NCBI GenBank assembly: GCA_024636425.1
Contig: JAGXHB010000019.1
Location: forward strand, 1-14,684
Source: Roseobacter sp.
GTDB lineage: Bacteria; Pseudomonadota; Alphaproteobacteria; Rhodobacterales; Rhodobacteraceae
Length of the DNA stretch: 14,684 nt
Direction of reading: 5' to 3'
Part shown: one piece after another, positions 1-8,505 of the stretch
Layout: each line of letters opens with the position of its first letter
Numbering within the stretch: the first letter of the stretch is position 1
Position numbers and translations under genes: made by a program
Notes under the pieces: generated by a model
What the model saw: only the letters and a program-made list of their open reading frames with translations
Told to the model about the DNA's origin: nothing
Databases searched by the model: none

Positions 1-1
1 A

Positions 2-724
2 AATCTGGTGATCGCGTCAGGCGGCAAGTCCATCCCCAAGATGGGGGCGACGGGCCGTGCATATGACATTGCGGCCGGGTTCGGCATTCCCGTCACGCCG
101 ACCCGCGCGGGCCTCGTGCCTTTCACCTTCACCGATGCCCGCTTTGCCGCCATATCCGGCACCGCGACACCGACGCGGGTCACCGCTGGCAGCACCAGCT
201 TTGACGAAGCGCTGCTTTTCACGCATCGCGGCCTCTCCGGGCCCGCCGTGCTTCAGGCGTCGAGCTATTGGGAAGACGGCACGCCGATCGCGGTCAACCT
301 GCTGCCCCAGACCGATCTTTTCGGAAGCCTGCGTGCACAGCGCCAGACATCGGGACGCCGCAATCTCACCACGGAACTGGCGCAGCACCTGCCCGGACGC
401 CTTGTCGATCACCTCGCAACCAGCATGGACCTCACCGGCAACCTCGCGGACTGGTCGGACACCCGCCTGCAGCAACTTTGCGAAACCCTGTCCAACTGGC
501 AGATGACGCCGTCGGGCACCGAAGGATACCGCACCGCCGAAGTCACGCTTGGCGGCATCAACACGGATGCGTTGTCATCCAAGACAATGGCCACGAAATC
601 CGACCCGGCCCTCTACTTCATCGGCGAGGCGGTGGATGTCACCGGCTGGCTCGGCGGCTACAACTTCCAATGGGCATGGTCGTCGGCAATGGCCGCCGCC
701 CGCGCAATCAATCAGATCCCATAA
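2..724 (+). CDS. BaiN/HI0933-family FAD-dependent oxidoreductase, C-terminal part (5' truncated)
   Basis: Partial gene: the frame is open to the left edge, and 240 residues followed by TAA are visible. The fragment begins NLVIASGGKSIPKMGATG and shows the family blocks LFTHRGLSGPAVLQ (residues 72-85), YRTAEVTLGGI (176-186) and the FAD-contacting C-terminal block LYFIGEAVDVTGWLGGYNFQ (204-223). These are diagnostic of the HI0933/BaiN-like flavoproteins, which run to roughly 390 residues, so the N-terminal Rossmann dinucleotide-binding half (about 150 residues) should lie outside the window. The enzymes are cytosolic and probably NAD(P)H-dependent, but the physiological substrate is unknown for most members. 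The gene converges on murD with a 69-nt gap filled by a double hairpin. Family assignment is firm; the reaction is not. Confidence 0.93.
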   Translation, partial: NLVIASGGKSIPKMGATGRAYDIAAGFGIPVTPTRAGLVPFTFTDARFAAISGTATPTRVTAGSTSFDEALLFTHRGLSGPAVLQASSYWEDGTPIAVNLLPQTDLFGSLRAQRQTSGRRNLTTELAQHLPGRLVDHLATSMDLTGNLADWSDTRLQQLCETLSNWQMTPSGTEGYRTAEVTLGGINTDALSSKTMATKSDPALYFIGEAVDVTGWLGGYNFQWAWSSAMAAARAINQIP

Positions 725-782
725 CTTCCAAATGGCCCAAAATCCCGGGGGAGCAGCCAAAGGCTGCGGGGGCAGCGCCCCC
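725..782 (-). repeat. GC-rich double-hairpin intergenic repeat, copy 1 (likely bidirectional terminator)
   Basis: This lies between two convergent stop codons. It has two adjacent perfect stem-loops: GCAGCC-AAA-GGCTGC (753-767) and GGGGGC-AGC-GCCCCC (768-782), the latter followed on the + strand by TCTTTTT (783-789), as in an intrinsic terminator for the flavoprotein gene. Read on the minus strand the order is G/C hairpin, second hairpin, TCCCCCGGGATTTT and a tail ending GGAAG. The same order of parts recurs at 2234-2294. I recall similar blocks in many intergenic regions of Rhodobacteraceae, but could not search. The run GGGGG at 747-751 can compete with 768-772 for the single CCCCC at 778-782. 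Confidence 0.7.
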
Positions 783-793
783 TCTTTTTCCCC

Positions 794-2188
794 TCACAGG
801 TGCTTTTGAACCTCGCGCACGAAATCCTCGCCGCGCCGCTCGAAGTTGTCATATTGGTCAAAGCTCGCCGCCGCAGGGGCCAGCAACACCACATCCCCCG
901 CCTCCGCATCGGCCACGGCACGCGCGACCGCGTCGGCCATCGTGCCGCAAACTTCGGCCTCGACCGACAGCTTCATCGCGAACTGTGCCGCCTCGCGCCC
1001 GATGACATAAGCCTTGCGCACCCCCGGAAGGGCTTCGGCCAAAGCGCCAAGCCCGCCGTCCTTTTCCAGCCCGCCACAGATCCAGCGGATGTTTTCAAAC
1101 GCCGCGACCGCTTTGACCGCGCTGTCGACATTTGTGGCCTTGCTGTCGTTGACGAACCGGACACCGCGCGCTTCCCCGATGGTCTGGCTGCGGTGCGGCA
1201 ACCCGCCAAAAGAATGGAACGCGGCCTCGATCACCTTGGGCGCAAAGCCCAGAGACCGGCACGCCGCATAGGCCGCACAGGCGTTCTGATGGTTATGCGC
1301 CCCCGGCAGCCCCGCCACAGCGCGCAGATCAATCGACCCGATCTGCTTGCCCTGACGGTACTCCGACAAGAACCCCTTGCGCGCAAAGACCTGCCAGCCG
1401 GGACCGGTCAGCTTGCGCTCGACCGAAACGCGGATCACCCGGTCATCCGCGGCCCCTTCGGACAGTTGACCCGCCAGAAACCGCCCCTCCATCTCGTCGA
1501 CGCCGACCACGGCGCGGTCGGGGCCACCTTCTGCGAACAGCCGGCGCTTGGCCGCAAAATAGCCGCCCATACCACCATGCCGGTCCAGATGATCCGGGCT
1601 CAGGTTCGTGAAAACGGCAATATCCGGCGTCAGTGCACGCGCCAGATCCGTCTGATAGCTGGACAGTTCCAGCACGACGACTTCACCGTCGATCGCAGGA
1701 TCCATGTCCAGTACACCGCGCCCGATGTTGCCCGCCAGTTGCGTCGGACGGCCTGCATGTTCCAGAATATGATGGATCAGCGCCGATGTCGTTGATTTCC
1801 CGTTCGATCCCGTCACCGCAATCACGCGGGGGGCCTGATCGAAATTGTCCCAGGCCAATGTCGCAAAGCTCTGGAAGAACAGCCCGATGTCGTTGTCCAC
1901 CGCCACGCCCGCCTCCAGCGCGGCAGCAATCACCGGGTTGGGCGCAGGATAGAGATGGGGAATACCCGGGCTGACGACCAGCCGCGCGATGGTGTCAAAG
2001 GCGCCGGGCTTCATCAGATCGGTGCAGACAAAACCTTCGGCCTCAGCTCGCGCACGGGCGGCGGGGTTGTCATCCCAGCAGACCGGCGTGGCACCGCCTG
2101 CACTCAGCGCGCGTGCCGCCGACAGCCCCGAACGTCCCAACCCCAGTATCGCGACCTGCGCGTCTTCCAATCCCTGAACCGGTATCAT
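794..2188 (-). CDS. murD: UDP-N-acetylmuramoylalanine--D-glutamate ligase (MurD)
   Basis: Cytosolic ATP-dependent ligase that adds D-glutamate to UDP-MurNAc-L-Ala in peptidoglycan precursor synthesis. The 464-residue protein has the normal family length. It shows an N-terminal UDP-binding start (VAILGLGRSGLS, 12-23), P-loop TGSNGKST (126-133), NLSPDHLDRH (195-204), HNHQNACAA (298-306), GLPHR (329-333), NDSKATN (347-353) and the C-terminal block SFDQYDNFERRGEDF (442-456). I chose ATG 2188 because AGGAG (2200-2196) is 7 nt away; the in-frame GTG at 2194 sits almost on top of that site. It is the last dcw gene before a convergent flavoprotein gene. The 134-nt gap from mraY, filled by a hairpin repeat, suggests its expression may be partly uncoupled from upstream genes. 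Confidence 0.97.
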   Translation of the reverse strand: MIPVQGLEDAQVAILGLGRSGLSAARALSAGGATPVCWDDNPAARARAEAEGFVCTDLMKPGAFDTIARLVVSPGIPHLYPAPNPVIAAALEAGVAVDNDIGLFFQSFATLAWDNFDQAPRVIAVTGSNGKSTTSALIHHILEHAGRPTQLAGNIGRGVLDMDPAIDGEVVVLELSSYQTDLARALTPDIAVFTNLSPDHLDRHGGMGGYFAAKRRLFAEGGPDRAVVGVDEMEGRFLAGQLSEGAADDRVIRVSVERKLTGPGWQVFARKGFLSEYRQGKQIGSIDLRAVAGLPGAHNHQNACAAYAACRSLGFAPKVIEAAFHSFGGLPHRSQTIGEARGVRFVNDSKATNVDSAVKAVAAFENIRWICGGLEKDGGLGALAEALPGVRKAYVIGREAAQFAMKLSVEAEVCGTMADAVARAVADAEAGDVVLLAPAAASFDQYDNFERRGEDFVREVQKHL

Positions 2189-2195
2189 GTCCACA

Positions 2196-2200
2196 CTCCT
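2196..2200 (-). promoter_or_regulatory. Ribosome binding site of murD
   Basis: AGGAG on the minus strand is 7 nt upstream of ATG 2188. It decides the start in favour of that ATG over the GTG two codons upstream, which the site abuts. Confidence 0.7.
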
Positions 2201-2233
2201 GAAATCGACGCAGCCTTGCCACGGTCTCTATGT

Positions 2234-2294
2234 CTTCATTTTGCCAAATAAACTCCGGGGGGAGGCCCGTCAGGGCCGATGGGGGCTGGCCCCC
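2234..2294 (-). repeat. GC-rich double-hairpin intergenic repeat, copy 2 (between mraY and murD)
   Basis: Read on the minus strand this has the same arrangement as copy 1: GGGGG-CCAG-CCCCC (94-81 of the 2200s), then GGCCC-TGAC-GGGCC (2277-2264), then TCCCCCCGGAG, a T/A-rich stretch and the tail AATGAAG. It starts about 29 nt after the mraY stop and is transcribed in the sense of the operon, so it may act as a partial terminator or a 3'-end stabiliser for upstream mRNA. As in copy 1, a second G-run (2257-2262 on +) can compete for the C-run at 2290-2294. No T-tract directly follows the first hairpin, so full termination is unlikely. Confidence 0.65.
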
Positions 2295-2322
2295 TGCACC
2301 GCCCGCCGCAGGCGCAGTCGCG

Positions 2323-3405
2323 CTATCTGACCTTCAGCGTCGCCAGCCCGATCATCGCCAGAATAAGCGAGATGATCCAGAAGCGGATCACGATCTGCGG
2401 CTCGGCCCAGCCTTTCTTTTCGTAGTGGTGATGGATCGGTGCCATCAGGAAGACCCGTCTGCCGGTGCGTTTGAAGTAAAGCACCTGAACGATGACCGAC
2501 AGCGCCTCGACCACGAAAAGCCCGCCGATGATCGCCAGCACCAGCTCGTGCTTGGTGGCTACAGCAATGGCCCCCAATGCACCGCCAAGGGCCAGCGACC
2601 CGGTGTCGCCCATGAAAACGGCCGCAGGCGGCGCGTTGTACCACAAGAACCCCAGCCCGCCGCCGAAGATGCCCGCGGTAAAGACCAGGATCTCGCCCGT
2701 GCCGGGCACGTAATGCACATCCAGATACTCGGTAAAATCCACGCGGCCCACGGCATAGGCGATGACCCCGAGCGCCCCTGCAGCGATCATCACGGGCATG
2801 ATCGCAAGACCGTCCAGACCGTCGGTCAAGTTGACTGCATTGGCAGACCCCACGATCACGATGATCGAAAACGGCACGAACAGATAGCCAAGGTTCACCA
2901 GCACATCCTTGAAGACGGGCATCGCCAGCTGGTTTTGCAGTTCCGCCGGATGGAATTGCGCGGCCCAATAGGCGGCAGAGCCGGCAATCAGAAAGCCCAG
3001 CAGCAGCCGCAGCTTGCCGGACACGCCGGCGGACGTCTGCTTGCGCACTTTCGCGTAATCATCGGCAAAGCCGATCGCGGCAAAGCTCATCGTGACGAAC
3101 AGAACCATCCACACAAAGGGATTATCCAGCCGCGCCCACAGCAGAGTGGAGGTCAGCAGCGCGCCCACAATCAGCAATCCGCCCATGGTGGGCGTGCCCG
3201 CCTTGACGAAATGCCCCTCGGGGCCGTCGGTGCGGATCGGCTGCCCCTTGCCCTGACGTTTGCGCAACACCGCGATCAATGGCCTGCCGAACAGGAAACC
3301 GAAGATCAGCGCCGTCAGAAAGGCTCCGCCCGCCCGGAAGGTGATATAGCGGAAAAGGTTGAAGAAATCGCCGCCGTCTGACAGCAGGGTCAACCAATAG
3401 AGCAT
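2323..3405 (-). CDS. mraY: Phospho-N-acetylmuramoyl-pentapeptide-transferase (MraY)
   Basis: Polytopic inner-membrane enzyme that transfers phospho-MurNAc-pentapeptide from UDP to undecaprenyl phosphate, giving lipid I. The 360 residues match the family length. Visible motifs are GTPTMGG (70-76), the catalytic Asp pair FADDYAK (113-119), NAVNLTDGLDGLA (189-201), the Mg-binding MGDTGS (265-270) and PIHHHYEKKGW (323-333). About ten hydrophobic segments are spread along the chain, starting near residues 25-47. The start ATG 3405 has AGGA eight nt upstream. It follows murF by 32 nt, so the two are co-transcribed. Confidence 0.98.
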   Translation of the reverse strand: MLYWLTLLSDGGDFFNLFRYITFRAGGAFLTALIFGFLFGRPLIAVLRKRQGKGQPIRTDGPEGHFVKAGTPTMGGLLIVGALLTSTLLWARLDNPFVWMVLFVTMSFAAIGFADDYAKVRKQTSAGVSGKLRLLLGFLIAGSAAYWAAQFHPAELQNQLAMPVFKDVLVNLGYLFVPFSIIVIVGSANAVNLTDGLDGLAIMPVMIAAGALGVIAYAVGRVDFTEYLDVHYVPGTGEILVFTAGIFGGGLGFLWYNAPPAAVFMGDTGSLALGGALGAIAVATKHELVLAIIGGLFVVEALSVIVQVLYFKRTGRRVFLMAPIHHHYEKKGWAEPQIVIRFWIISLILAMIGLATLKVR

Positions 3406-3437
3406 CTTGCGCGTCCTAACTCAAAATCTGCTGGGCT

Positions 3438-4874
3438 TCATGCCCGGTCGTCATCGACGACCGGATGGCCCATTTTACGGATCGCGTCAACGACGAGACC
3501 CAGTTTCATCGACAGCGACCCTTTGGCCAGCACAACATCGCCGCTGTCCAGATGCGACCTCAGGGAAGGCAGCAGCGCTTCGGCGCTTTCGGCCCAATCG
3601 CCACGTTGATGTGCCGGAAGAAGATCATAGAGCGCGTGCATCAGGGGCCCGACGCAGTGGATCACGTCGATCTTGCTGGTCGCGTCCAGATGCGCCAGGC
3701 GCGCGTGCAGGGCGGTTTCATCCTGACCCAGCTCTTTCATATCGCCAAGGTATGCGATGCGCCGCCCTTTGCTGACCCGCCCGATGTCATGGGTCACGTC
3801 GGCGGCGGCCAGCACCTCGAGGGCGGCAGCCATCGAGGTGGGGTTGGCGTTGTAGCTGTCGTCGATCAGGTTCAGCGTCAGATGGGTGTCGACCGGATCA
3901 AGATGGATCACCTCGCGCACGCCCCGGCCCTTGTAAGGGGTCCAGCGGCCCAGCGAATGGGCAGCAAGTGCCAGATCCGCCCCCATCGCCTGCGCCACCG
4001 CCAACGCGCCAAGCGCGTTCATCGCAAAATGCCGACCCGGCGTGCCGATCTTGAACAGCAACGGGGTGCCATCTGCATCGGCCTGCACAATGGTCACATC
4101 ATCCTGCACCTGCACGTCGCGCAGCTTGTAGTGGTACGCGTGTACTCCGAATTCGATGTCGCGCAGACGCTGGTCGACGGCCTTGGCCATCAGGATGGCC
4201 GCTGTTTCAATGTCGGCGTTGATGACCGCGACGCCGCCCGGCTCCAGCCCGTCGAAGATGGCGGCTTTTTCGACAGCGATCTCGGCCACGCTGGTGAACG
4301 CCTCAAGATGCACCGCGGCGCCGGTGGTGATCAGGGCCGCGTCGGGCTTGGTCAGGCGGGCCAGCGGGCTGATCTCGCCCGGATGGTTCATTCCGATCTC
4401 GATCACCGCGAAATCCGTATCGACCGGCATCCGCGCCAATGTCAGCGGCACGCCCCAATGGTTGTTGTAGCTCGCGACGGACCCATGCGCCCGCCCCTGA
4501 TCGGCAAAGATCGCCAGAAGCATTTCCTTGGTCGAGGTTTTACCGACACTGCCGGTGACTGCCACGACCTTGGCCTTGGTGCGCGCGCGGGCGGCGGCCC
4601 CAAGTGCCTCAAGCCCCGCCAGCACGTCATCGACGATCAAGAGTGGCGCGTCGTCGGGGACATTGTCGGGGATGCGGCTGACCAAGGCGGCCCCTGCACC
4701 TTTTTTTAGAGCGGCAGCAACGAAGTCATGGCCGTCGCGCACGTCCGTCAGGGCAACGAACAGATCGCCAGCCTCGATCGTCCGCGTATCAATCGAAACG
4801 CCGTTGCAGGCCCAGTTCCCGACCGCACGGCCCTTGGTTGCTGTTGCTGCCTCGGCGGCGGTCCACAAGGTCAT
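3438..4874 (-). CDS. murF: UDP-N-acetylmuramoyl-tripeptide--D-alanyl-D-alanine ligase (MurF)
   Basis: Cytosolic Mur ligase that adds D-Ala-D-Ala to the UDP-MurNAc-tripeptide, the last soluble step before MraY. The 478 residues show the P-loop VTGSVGKTST (106-115), NNHWGVPLTLA (137-147), EIGMNHPGEI (159-168), DDSYNANPTS (338-347) and LGDMKELG (376-383). Its ATG overlaps the murE stop as ATGA (4874-4871), implying translational coupling. Codons 56-58 (CTA AAA AAA) contain a run of seven A, the only long homopolymer in the gene; it could slip but no conserved downstream stimulator is evident. The C-terminal KGSLSMK has Leu where most family members have Arg or Lys, a detail I would not over-read. 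Confidence 0.98.
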   Translation of the reverse strand: MTLWTAAEAATATKGRAVGNWACNGVSIDTRTIEAGDLFVALTDVRDGHDFVAAALKKGAGAALVSRIPDNVPDDAPLLIVDDVLAGLEALGAAARARTKAKVVAVTGSVGKTSTKEMLLAIFADQGRAHGSVASYNNHWGVPLTLARMPVDTDFAVIEIGMNHPGEISPLARLTKPDAALITTGAAVHLEAFTSVAEIAVEKAAIFDGLEPGGVAVINADIETAAILMAKAVDQRLRDIEFGVHAYHYKLRDVQVQDDVTIVQADADGTPLLFKIGTPGRHFAMNALGALAVAQAMGADLALAAHSLGRWTPYKGRGVREVIHLDPVDTHLTLNLIDDSYNANPTSMAAALEVLAAADVTHDIGRVSKGRRIAYLGDMKELGQDETALHARLAHLDATSKIDVIHCVGPLMHALYDLLPAHQRGDWAESAEALLPSLRSHLDSGDVVLAKGSLSMKLGLVVDAIRKMGHPVVDDDRA

Positions 4875-6352
4875 GTCAGTCTCCCATCCAGTGCTGCCAC
4901 GGCAACGCTGGCCTGTTCCACATCGTCAAAGGGCAGCACGTCATCGCCGATGGTCTGACCGGTCTCGTGGCCCTTGCCCGCGATCAGCAATGCGTCACCG
5001 GGGCCGATTGCATCCACGCCGCGCAAGATCGCCTCAGCACGATCGCCCACTTCGATCGCCTCGGGCGCGCCAAGCATCACGGCGGCGCGGATCGTGGCCG
5101 GATCCTCCGACCGAGGATTGTCATCGGTCACAATCACCAGATCGGCATGCGTTGTCGCGGCCTGCCCCATCAACGGCCGTTTGGTCCGGTCACGGTCCCC
5201 GCCTGCGCCCACGATGGCCACCAGCCGCCCCATGACATGGGGCCGCATCGCCTGCAGCGCGGTCGCAATCGCGTCCGGCGTGTGGGCGTAATCGACGAAA
5301 ACCGCTCCGCCGTTGTCGCGGGTGGCGGCCAGTTGCATCCGGCCCCGCACGGTCGTGAGATGCGGGATCGTGTCGAACACATCTGCAGGTACGCCGCCGC
5401 AGGCGATGACCAGACCGCAGGCCAGCAGCACGTTATCCGCCTGAAACCCGCCAATGAGATTGAGCCGCTTCTGAAAGGTCTTGCCGCGCCAGTCAAAGCG
5501 CAGATCCTGCCCCGTTGCATCAAACCGCTGACCCCGCAGGTGCAGATCGCCCCCGTCACGGCCCACGCTGATGACCTCGCAGCCGCGCGCGCGCGCAATG
5601 GCAGCGATGTCGACCCCCTTGGCATCGTCGATATTGACCACCGCCGTGCCGTCTTCGGGCAGGACGCGGGCGAAAAGCCCCGCCTTGGCGTCGAAATAAG
5701 CCTCGAAGCTTTCGTGGTAATCCAGATGGTCCTGTGTGAAATTCGTGAACCCCGCAGCGCGCAAGGTGACCCCGTCAAGGCGGCGCTGGTCCAGCCCGTG
5801 GCTTGATGCCTCCATCGCGGCGTGGGTGATGCCGTTGCCTGCGGCCATCGCCAAAGCACGGTGCAGGGTGATCGGCTCGGGTGTGGTGTGTGCCAGCGGC
5901 GCGGTCCACGCCCCTTCCACGCCGGTGGTGCCAAGGTTGACGGCCGCAAGCCCCATTTCGATCCAGATCTGGCGTACGAAGGTGCTGACGGAGGTTTTGC
6001 CGTTGGTGCCGGTGACTGCAATCATGGTGGCGGGCTGCGCCCCGAACCAAAGTGCTGCCGACCGCGAAAGCGCCTCTCGCGGGGCATCGGTGACGATGAC
6101 GGCGGTGCCTGCGTCGGCCATCAGATCAGCGGCCATCGCGGCACCCGCCGCATCCGTCAACACGGCCGCGGCCCCCATGCGCAGGGCGTATTTGATGAAC
6201 TCCCCCCCGTGCATTTTTGTGCCGGGCATGGCCGCGAAAAGATAGCCGTCCTTGACCTGGCGGCTGTCGACGGCAATGCCGGTGATCTGCGGGTTTGACC
6301 CGCCCCGTGCGGTCAGACCGAGGGACTTGAGGGGGACGGCCTGTGTGCCCAT
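4871..6352 (-). CDS. murE: UDP-N-acetylmuramoyl-L-alanyl-D-glutamate--2,6-diaminopimelate ligase (MurE)
   Basis: Cytosolic Mur ligase adding the third residue of the stem peptide. The 493-residue protein shows VTGTNGKTS (113-121), HTTPEP (155-160), EASSHGLDQ (181-189), FDAKAGLF (220-227, with the Lys expected to be carbamylated) and DYAHTPD (354-360). The substrate motif DNPRSEDP (411-418) indicates meso-diaminopimelate rather than lysine, as expected for a Gram-negative. The gene starts 15 nt after the ftsI stop and ends in an ATGA overlap with murF. Confidence 0.98.
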   Translation of the reverse strand: MGTQAVPLKSLGLTARGGSNPQITGIAVDSRQVKDGYLFAAMPGTKMHGGEFIKYALRMGAAAVLTDAAGAAMAADLMADAGTAVIVTDAPREALSRSAALWFGAQPATMIAVTGTNGKTSVSTFVRQIWIEMGLAAVNLGTTGVEGAWTAPLAHTTPEPITLHRALAMAAGNGITHAAMEASSHGLDQRRLDGVTLRAAGFTNFTQDHLDYHESFEAYFDAKAGLFARVLPEDGTAVVNIDDAKGVDIAAIARARGCEVISVGRDGGDLHLRGQRFDATGQDLRFDWRGKTFQKRLNLIGGFQADNVLLACGLVIACGGVPADVFDTIPHLTTVRGRMQLAATRDNGGAVFVDYAHTPDAIATALQAMRPHVMGRLVAIVGAGGDRDRTKRPLMGQAATTHADLVIVTDDNPRSEDPATIRAAVMLGAPEAIEVGDRAEAILRGVDAIGPGDALLIAGKGHETGQTIGDDVLPFDDVEQASVAVAALDGRLT

Positions 6353-6367
6353 TGGGACGCTCTTTTA

Positions 6368-8155
6368 TCAGTTGCTGCTGGACAGGGTTATACCAGCGAG
6401 AGGGGGCTGTTCAACAGTCGGTCTGAGGCCGAGCAGCGGAGCGACGCGGCGGATCATCTCGGCGGCGACGGGCACGGCAGTCCACCCGGCGGTCCGGCGC
6501 GGCTTGTCGCCCGAGGTCTCAACGGGTTCATCGAGCGTCAGGATCAGGACGTATTTTGGATTGTCCGCAGGGAAAAAGCTGGCGAAGGTGTTGATGACCT
6601 TGTCCTCAAGATAGCCTCCGCGCGGGCCCGGCTTGTCCGCCGTCCCCGTCTTGCCTGCCACGTGATAGCCTGGCACGTCGCCAAAGCTGGCCGTGCCTTC
6701 GCTGACCACCTTGCGCAGCATCATGCGGGAATCTGCGGCGGCGCGGTCGGACATCACACGTTCGCCCATCTTCGTGCCGGTCTGTTTCAGCAGCGTGGGC
6801 GTGACCTTGAAACCGCCGTTGGCAATCGCCGCGTATCCTGCGGCAAGGTGCATCGGGCTGGAGGACAGGCCGTGCCCATAGGAAATCGTCACCGAGCTGA
6901 GCTCTTCCCAACGTTTGGGCAGCAAAGGCTTGCCGCCCGCCGCCTCGACAATCTCGATTGAAGTGGGCTCAAAAAAGCCGAGTTTCTTTAGAAACTCTTG
7001 CTGACGCTCGCCCCCGATCTGAAGTGCGAGACGTCCCGACCCCCGGTTCGAGCTGTGGGTGATGATCCCCGTAACAGTCTGTTCGCCATAGTTTTTATTG
7101 TTGAACTCACCGATGCGGAACCCGCCGACCTTCATCGGGCCCGAAGTGTCGATGACCGTGTCGGCGGTCACCAGTCCCAGATCAATCGCCTGCGCTGCGG
7201 CAAAGATCTTGAACACCGAGCCAAGTTCGTAAACGCCTTGCACCGACCGGTTGAAGAGCGGGCTGTCCGACGGGTCGCCCGAGATGGCAGGACGCGGGCG
7301 GTCGTTGGGATCGAAGGATGGCAAGGACACCGCCGCAACCACCTCGCCGGTGTGCACGTCCATCAGCACGGACGAAGCCCCCTTGGCGTTCATCAGCTTC
7401 ATGCCGCCGTAAAGAATACGCTCGGACACGGCCTGAATCGTCATATCAAGCGACAGCTCAAGCGGCTTGTTGCCGTTGGCCGGATCACGCAGGTAGTCGT
7501 CAAAAAACTTCTCGGTGCCGGCGACGCCGATCACTTCGGCACCGTGAACGCCTTCGCGCCCGAAGCTTGCTCCCCCCATGATATGCGCAGCAAGCGCGCC
7601 GTTGGGGTAAAGCCGCATGTCGCGCGGTGCAAACAACAAGCCGGGTTCGCCGATGTCATGGACGGCCTGCATTTGCTCGGGGCTGATTTTCTTCTTGATC
7701 CACAGAAACTTGCGCTTGCCGGTAAAGTCAGTGACAAGCCTGTCTTCCTTGAGATCGGGGAACACCTTGACCAGCTTTTTCGCCGCCGTGACCGGATCGA
7801 CCATGTGATGCGGCTGCGCATAAAGCGCGTGGGTCTCGAAGTTGGTGGCCAGGATATTTCCGTTGCGATCGACAATATCCGCGCGCGTGGCCGACAGCAC
7901 GGCTCCCGGTGCGATGGCGCGTGGCTCTGTCGGGTCGGTGGTGGCCATCACACCCATTCGTCCGCCGATGACCGCAAAGGCGCAGAAAAAGAAAACGCCC
8001 AACACCAGCAGCCGGCCTTCGGCACGCTGGCGGGCGGCGTCGCGCATCTGCTCATGACGGATACGGGTGTTTTCACGTTCAATCGCGTCTGGGTTCTCGC
8101 CCTTGCGGCGGGCCTCGAGAATGCGGGCAAGCGGGCGCAGCGGGGTGCGGATCAT
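6368..8155 (-). CDS. ftsI: Septal peptidoglycan D,D-transpeptidase FtsI (PBP3, class B)
   Basis: Inner-membrane, periplasm-facing transpeptidase that cross-links septal peptidoglycan as part of the divisome with FtsW and FtsQLB. The 595 residues comprise a cytoplasmic basic N-terminus, one membrane anchor (about 49-66), a pedestal/dimerisation domain beginning RADIVDRNGNILA (91-103), and a transpeptidase domain with the active-site SVFK (Ser313, Lys316), SSN (368-370) and KTGT (502-505). A beta-lactam-binding serine enzyme is therefore intact. Its ATG overlaps the ftsL stop as ATGA (8155-8152), indicating coupled translation. The start codon choice follows that overlap. Confidence 0.97.
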   Translation of the reverse strand: MIRTPLRPLARILEARRKGENPDAIERENTRIRHEQMRDAARQRAEGRLLVLGVFFFCAFAVIGGRMGVMATTDPTEPRAIAPGAVLSATRADIVDRNGNILATNFETHALYAQPHHMVDPVTAAKKLVKVFPDLKEDRLVTDFTGKRKFLWIKKKISPEQMQAVHDIGEPGLLFAPRDMRLYPNGALAAHIMGGASFGREGVHGAEVIGVAGTEKFFDDYLRDPANGNKPLELSLDMTIQAVSERILYGGMKLMNAKGASSVLMDVHTGEVVAAVSLPSFDPNDRPRPAISGDPSDSPLFNRSVQGVYELGSVFKIFAAAQAIDLGLVTADTVIDTSGPMKVGGFRIGEFNNKNYGEQTVTGIITHSSNRGSGRLALQIGGERQQEFLKKLGFFEPTSIEIVEAAGGKPLLPKRWEELSSVTISYGHGLSSSPMHLAAGYAAIANGGFKVTPTLLKQTGTKMGERVMSDRAAADSRMMLRKVVSEGTASFGDVPGYHVAGKTGTADKPGPRGGYLEDKVINTFASFFPADNPKYVLILTLDEPVETSGDKPRRTAGWTAVPVAAEMIRRVAPLLGLRPTVEQPPLAGITLSSSN

Positions 8156-8505
8156 TCAGGGGCCTCCATCGTGGATACATCGACGCCATCTTCGATGGTG
8201 AAAAGCGGCAGATCAGGCAGCGGCGGAAAGCTGACCTGATCGATCTGGCCGAATTGTTCGGGCAAAAGCGGCAAAAGCCCCAGACGGTCAAAGTTCATCT
8301 CGGCCAGATCGCGCAGACGGTCGGGGCGGTTCAGATAGGCCCATTCCGCCTTGAGTACTGCCAGTTTGGAGTGGGAATCGCGGATTTCGGAGCGCAGTTT
8401 TTCGGTGTCATTCAGCGCTTGCTGCGTGGCATAGTTCTCGCGGTAGGCCCAGAACGCCAATCCGATTACCGACAGCGTGGTCAGGATATAAAGCACTGTT
8501 CTCAT
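8152..8505 (-). CDS. ftsL: Cell division protein FtsL
   Basis: Small bitopic divisome protein of 117 residues, within the usual FtsL size. It has a short N-terminus, one membrane segment (about 4-20, VLYILTTLSVIGLAFWAY), a heptad-like coiled-coil stretch (about 26-58, LNDTEKLRSEIRDSHSKLAVLK) and the NRPDRLRDLAE block (59-69) typical of alphaproteobacterial FtsL. The C-terminal half is acidic and proline-rich. It overlaps rsmH upstream and ftsI downstream by four nt each (ATGA). The sequence is weakly conserved between phyla, so identification rests on topology, the RLRDLA block and position between rsmH and ftsI. Confidence 0.93.
   Translation of the reverse strand: MRTVLYILTTLSVIGLAFWAYRENYATQQALNDTEKLRSEIRDSHSKLAVLKAEWAYLNRPDRLRDLAEMNFDRLGLLPLLPEQFGQIDQVSFPPLPDLPLFTIEDGVDVSTMEAPE

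Noticed and set aside
794..1795. + strand open frame of 331 codons opposite murD
   Set aside because: Antisense to a complete murD with all motifs; composition is typical of a shadow frame.
2230..4709. Long + strand open frames (383 and 414 codons) opposite mraY and murF
   Set aside because: They are antisense shadows of well-identified genes in GC-rich DNA, with His/Gln/Arg-rich low-complexity products and no family motifs.
6998..8239. + strand open frame of 413 codons opposite ftsI
   Set aside because: Shadow of the ftsI frame; no recognisable domain and no ribosome site supporting it.
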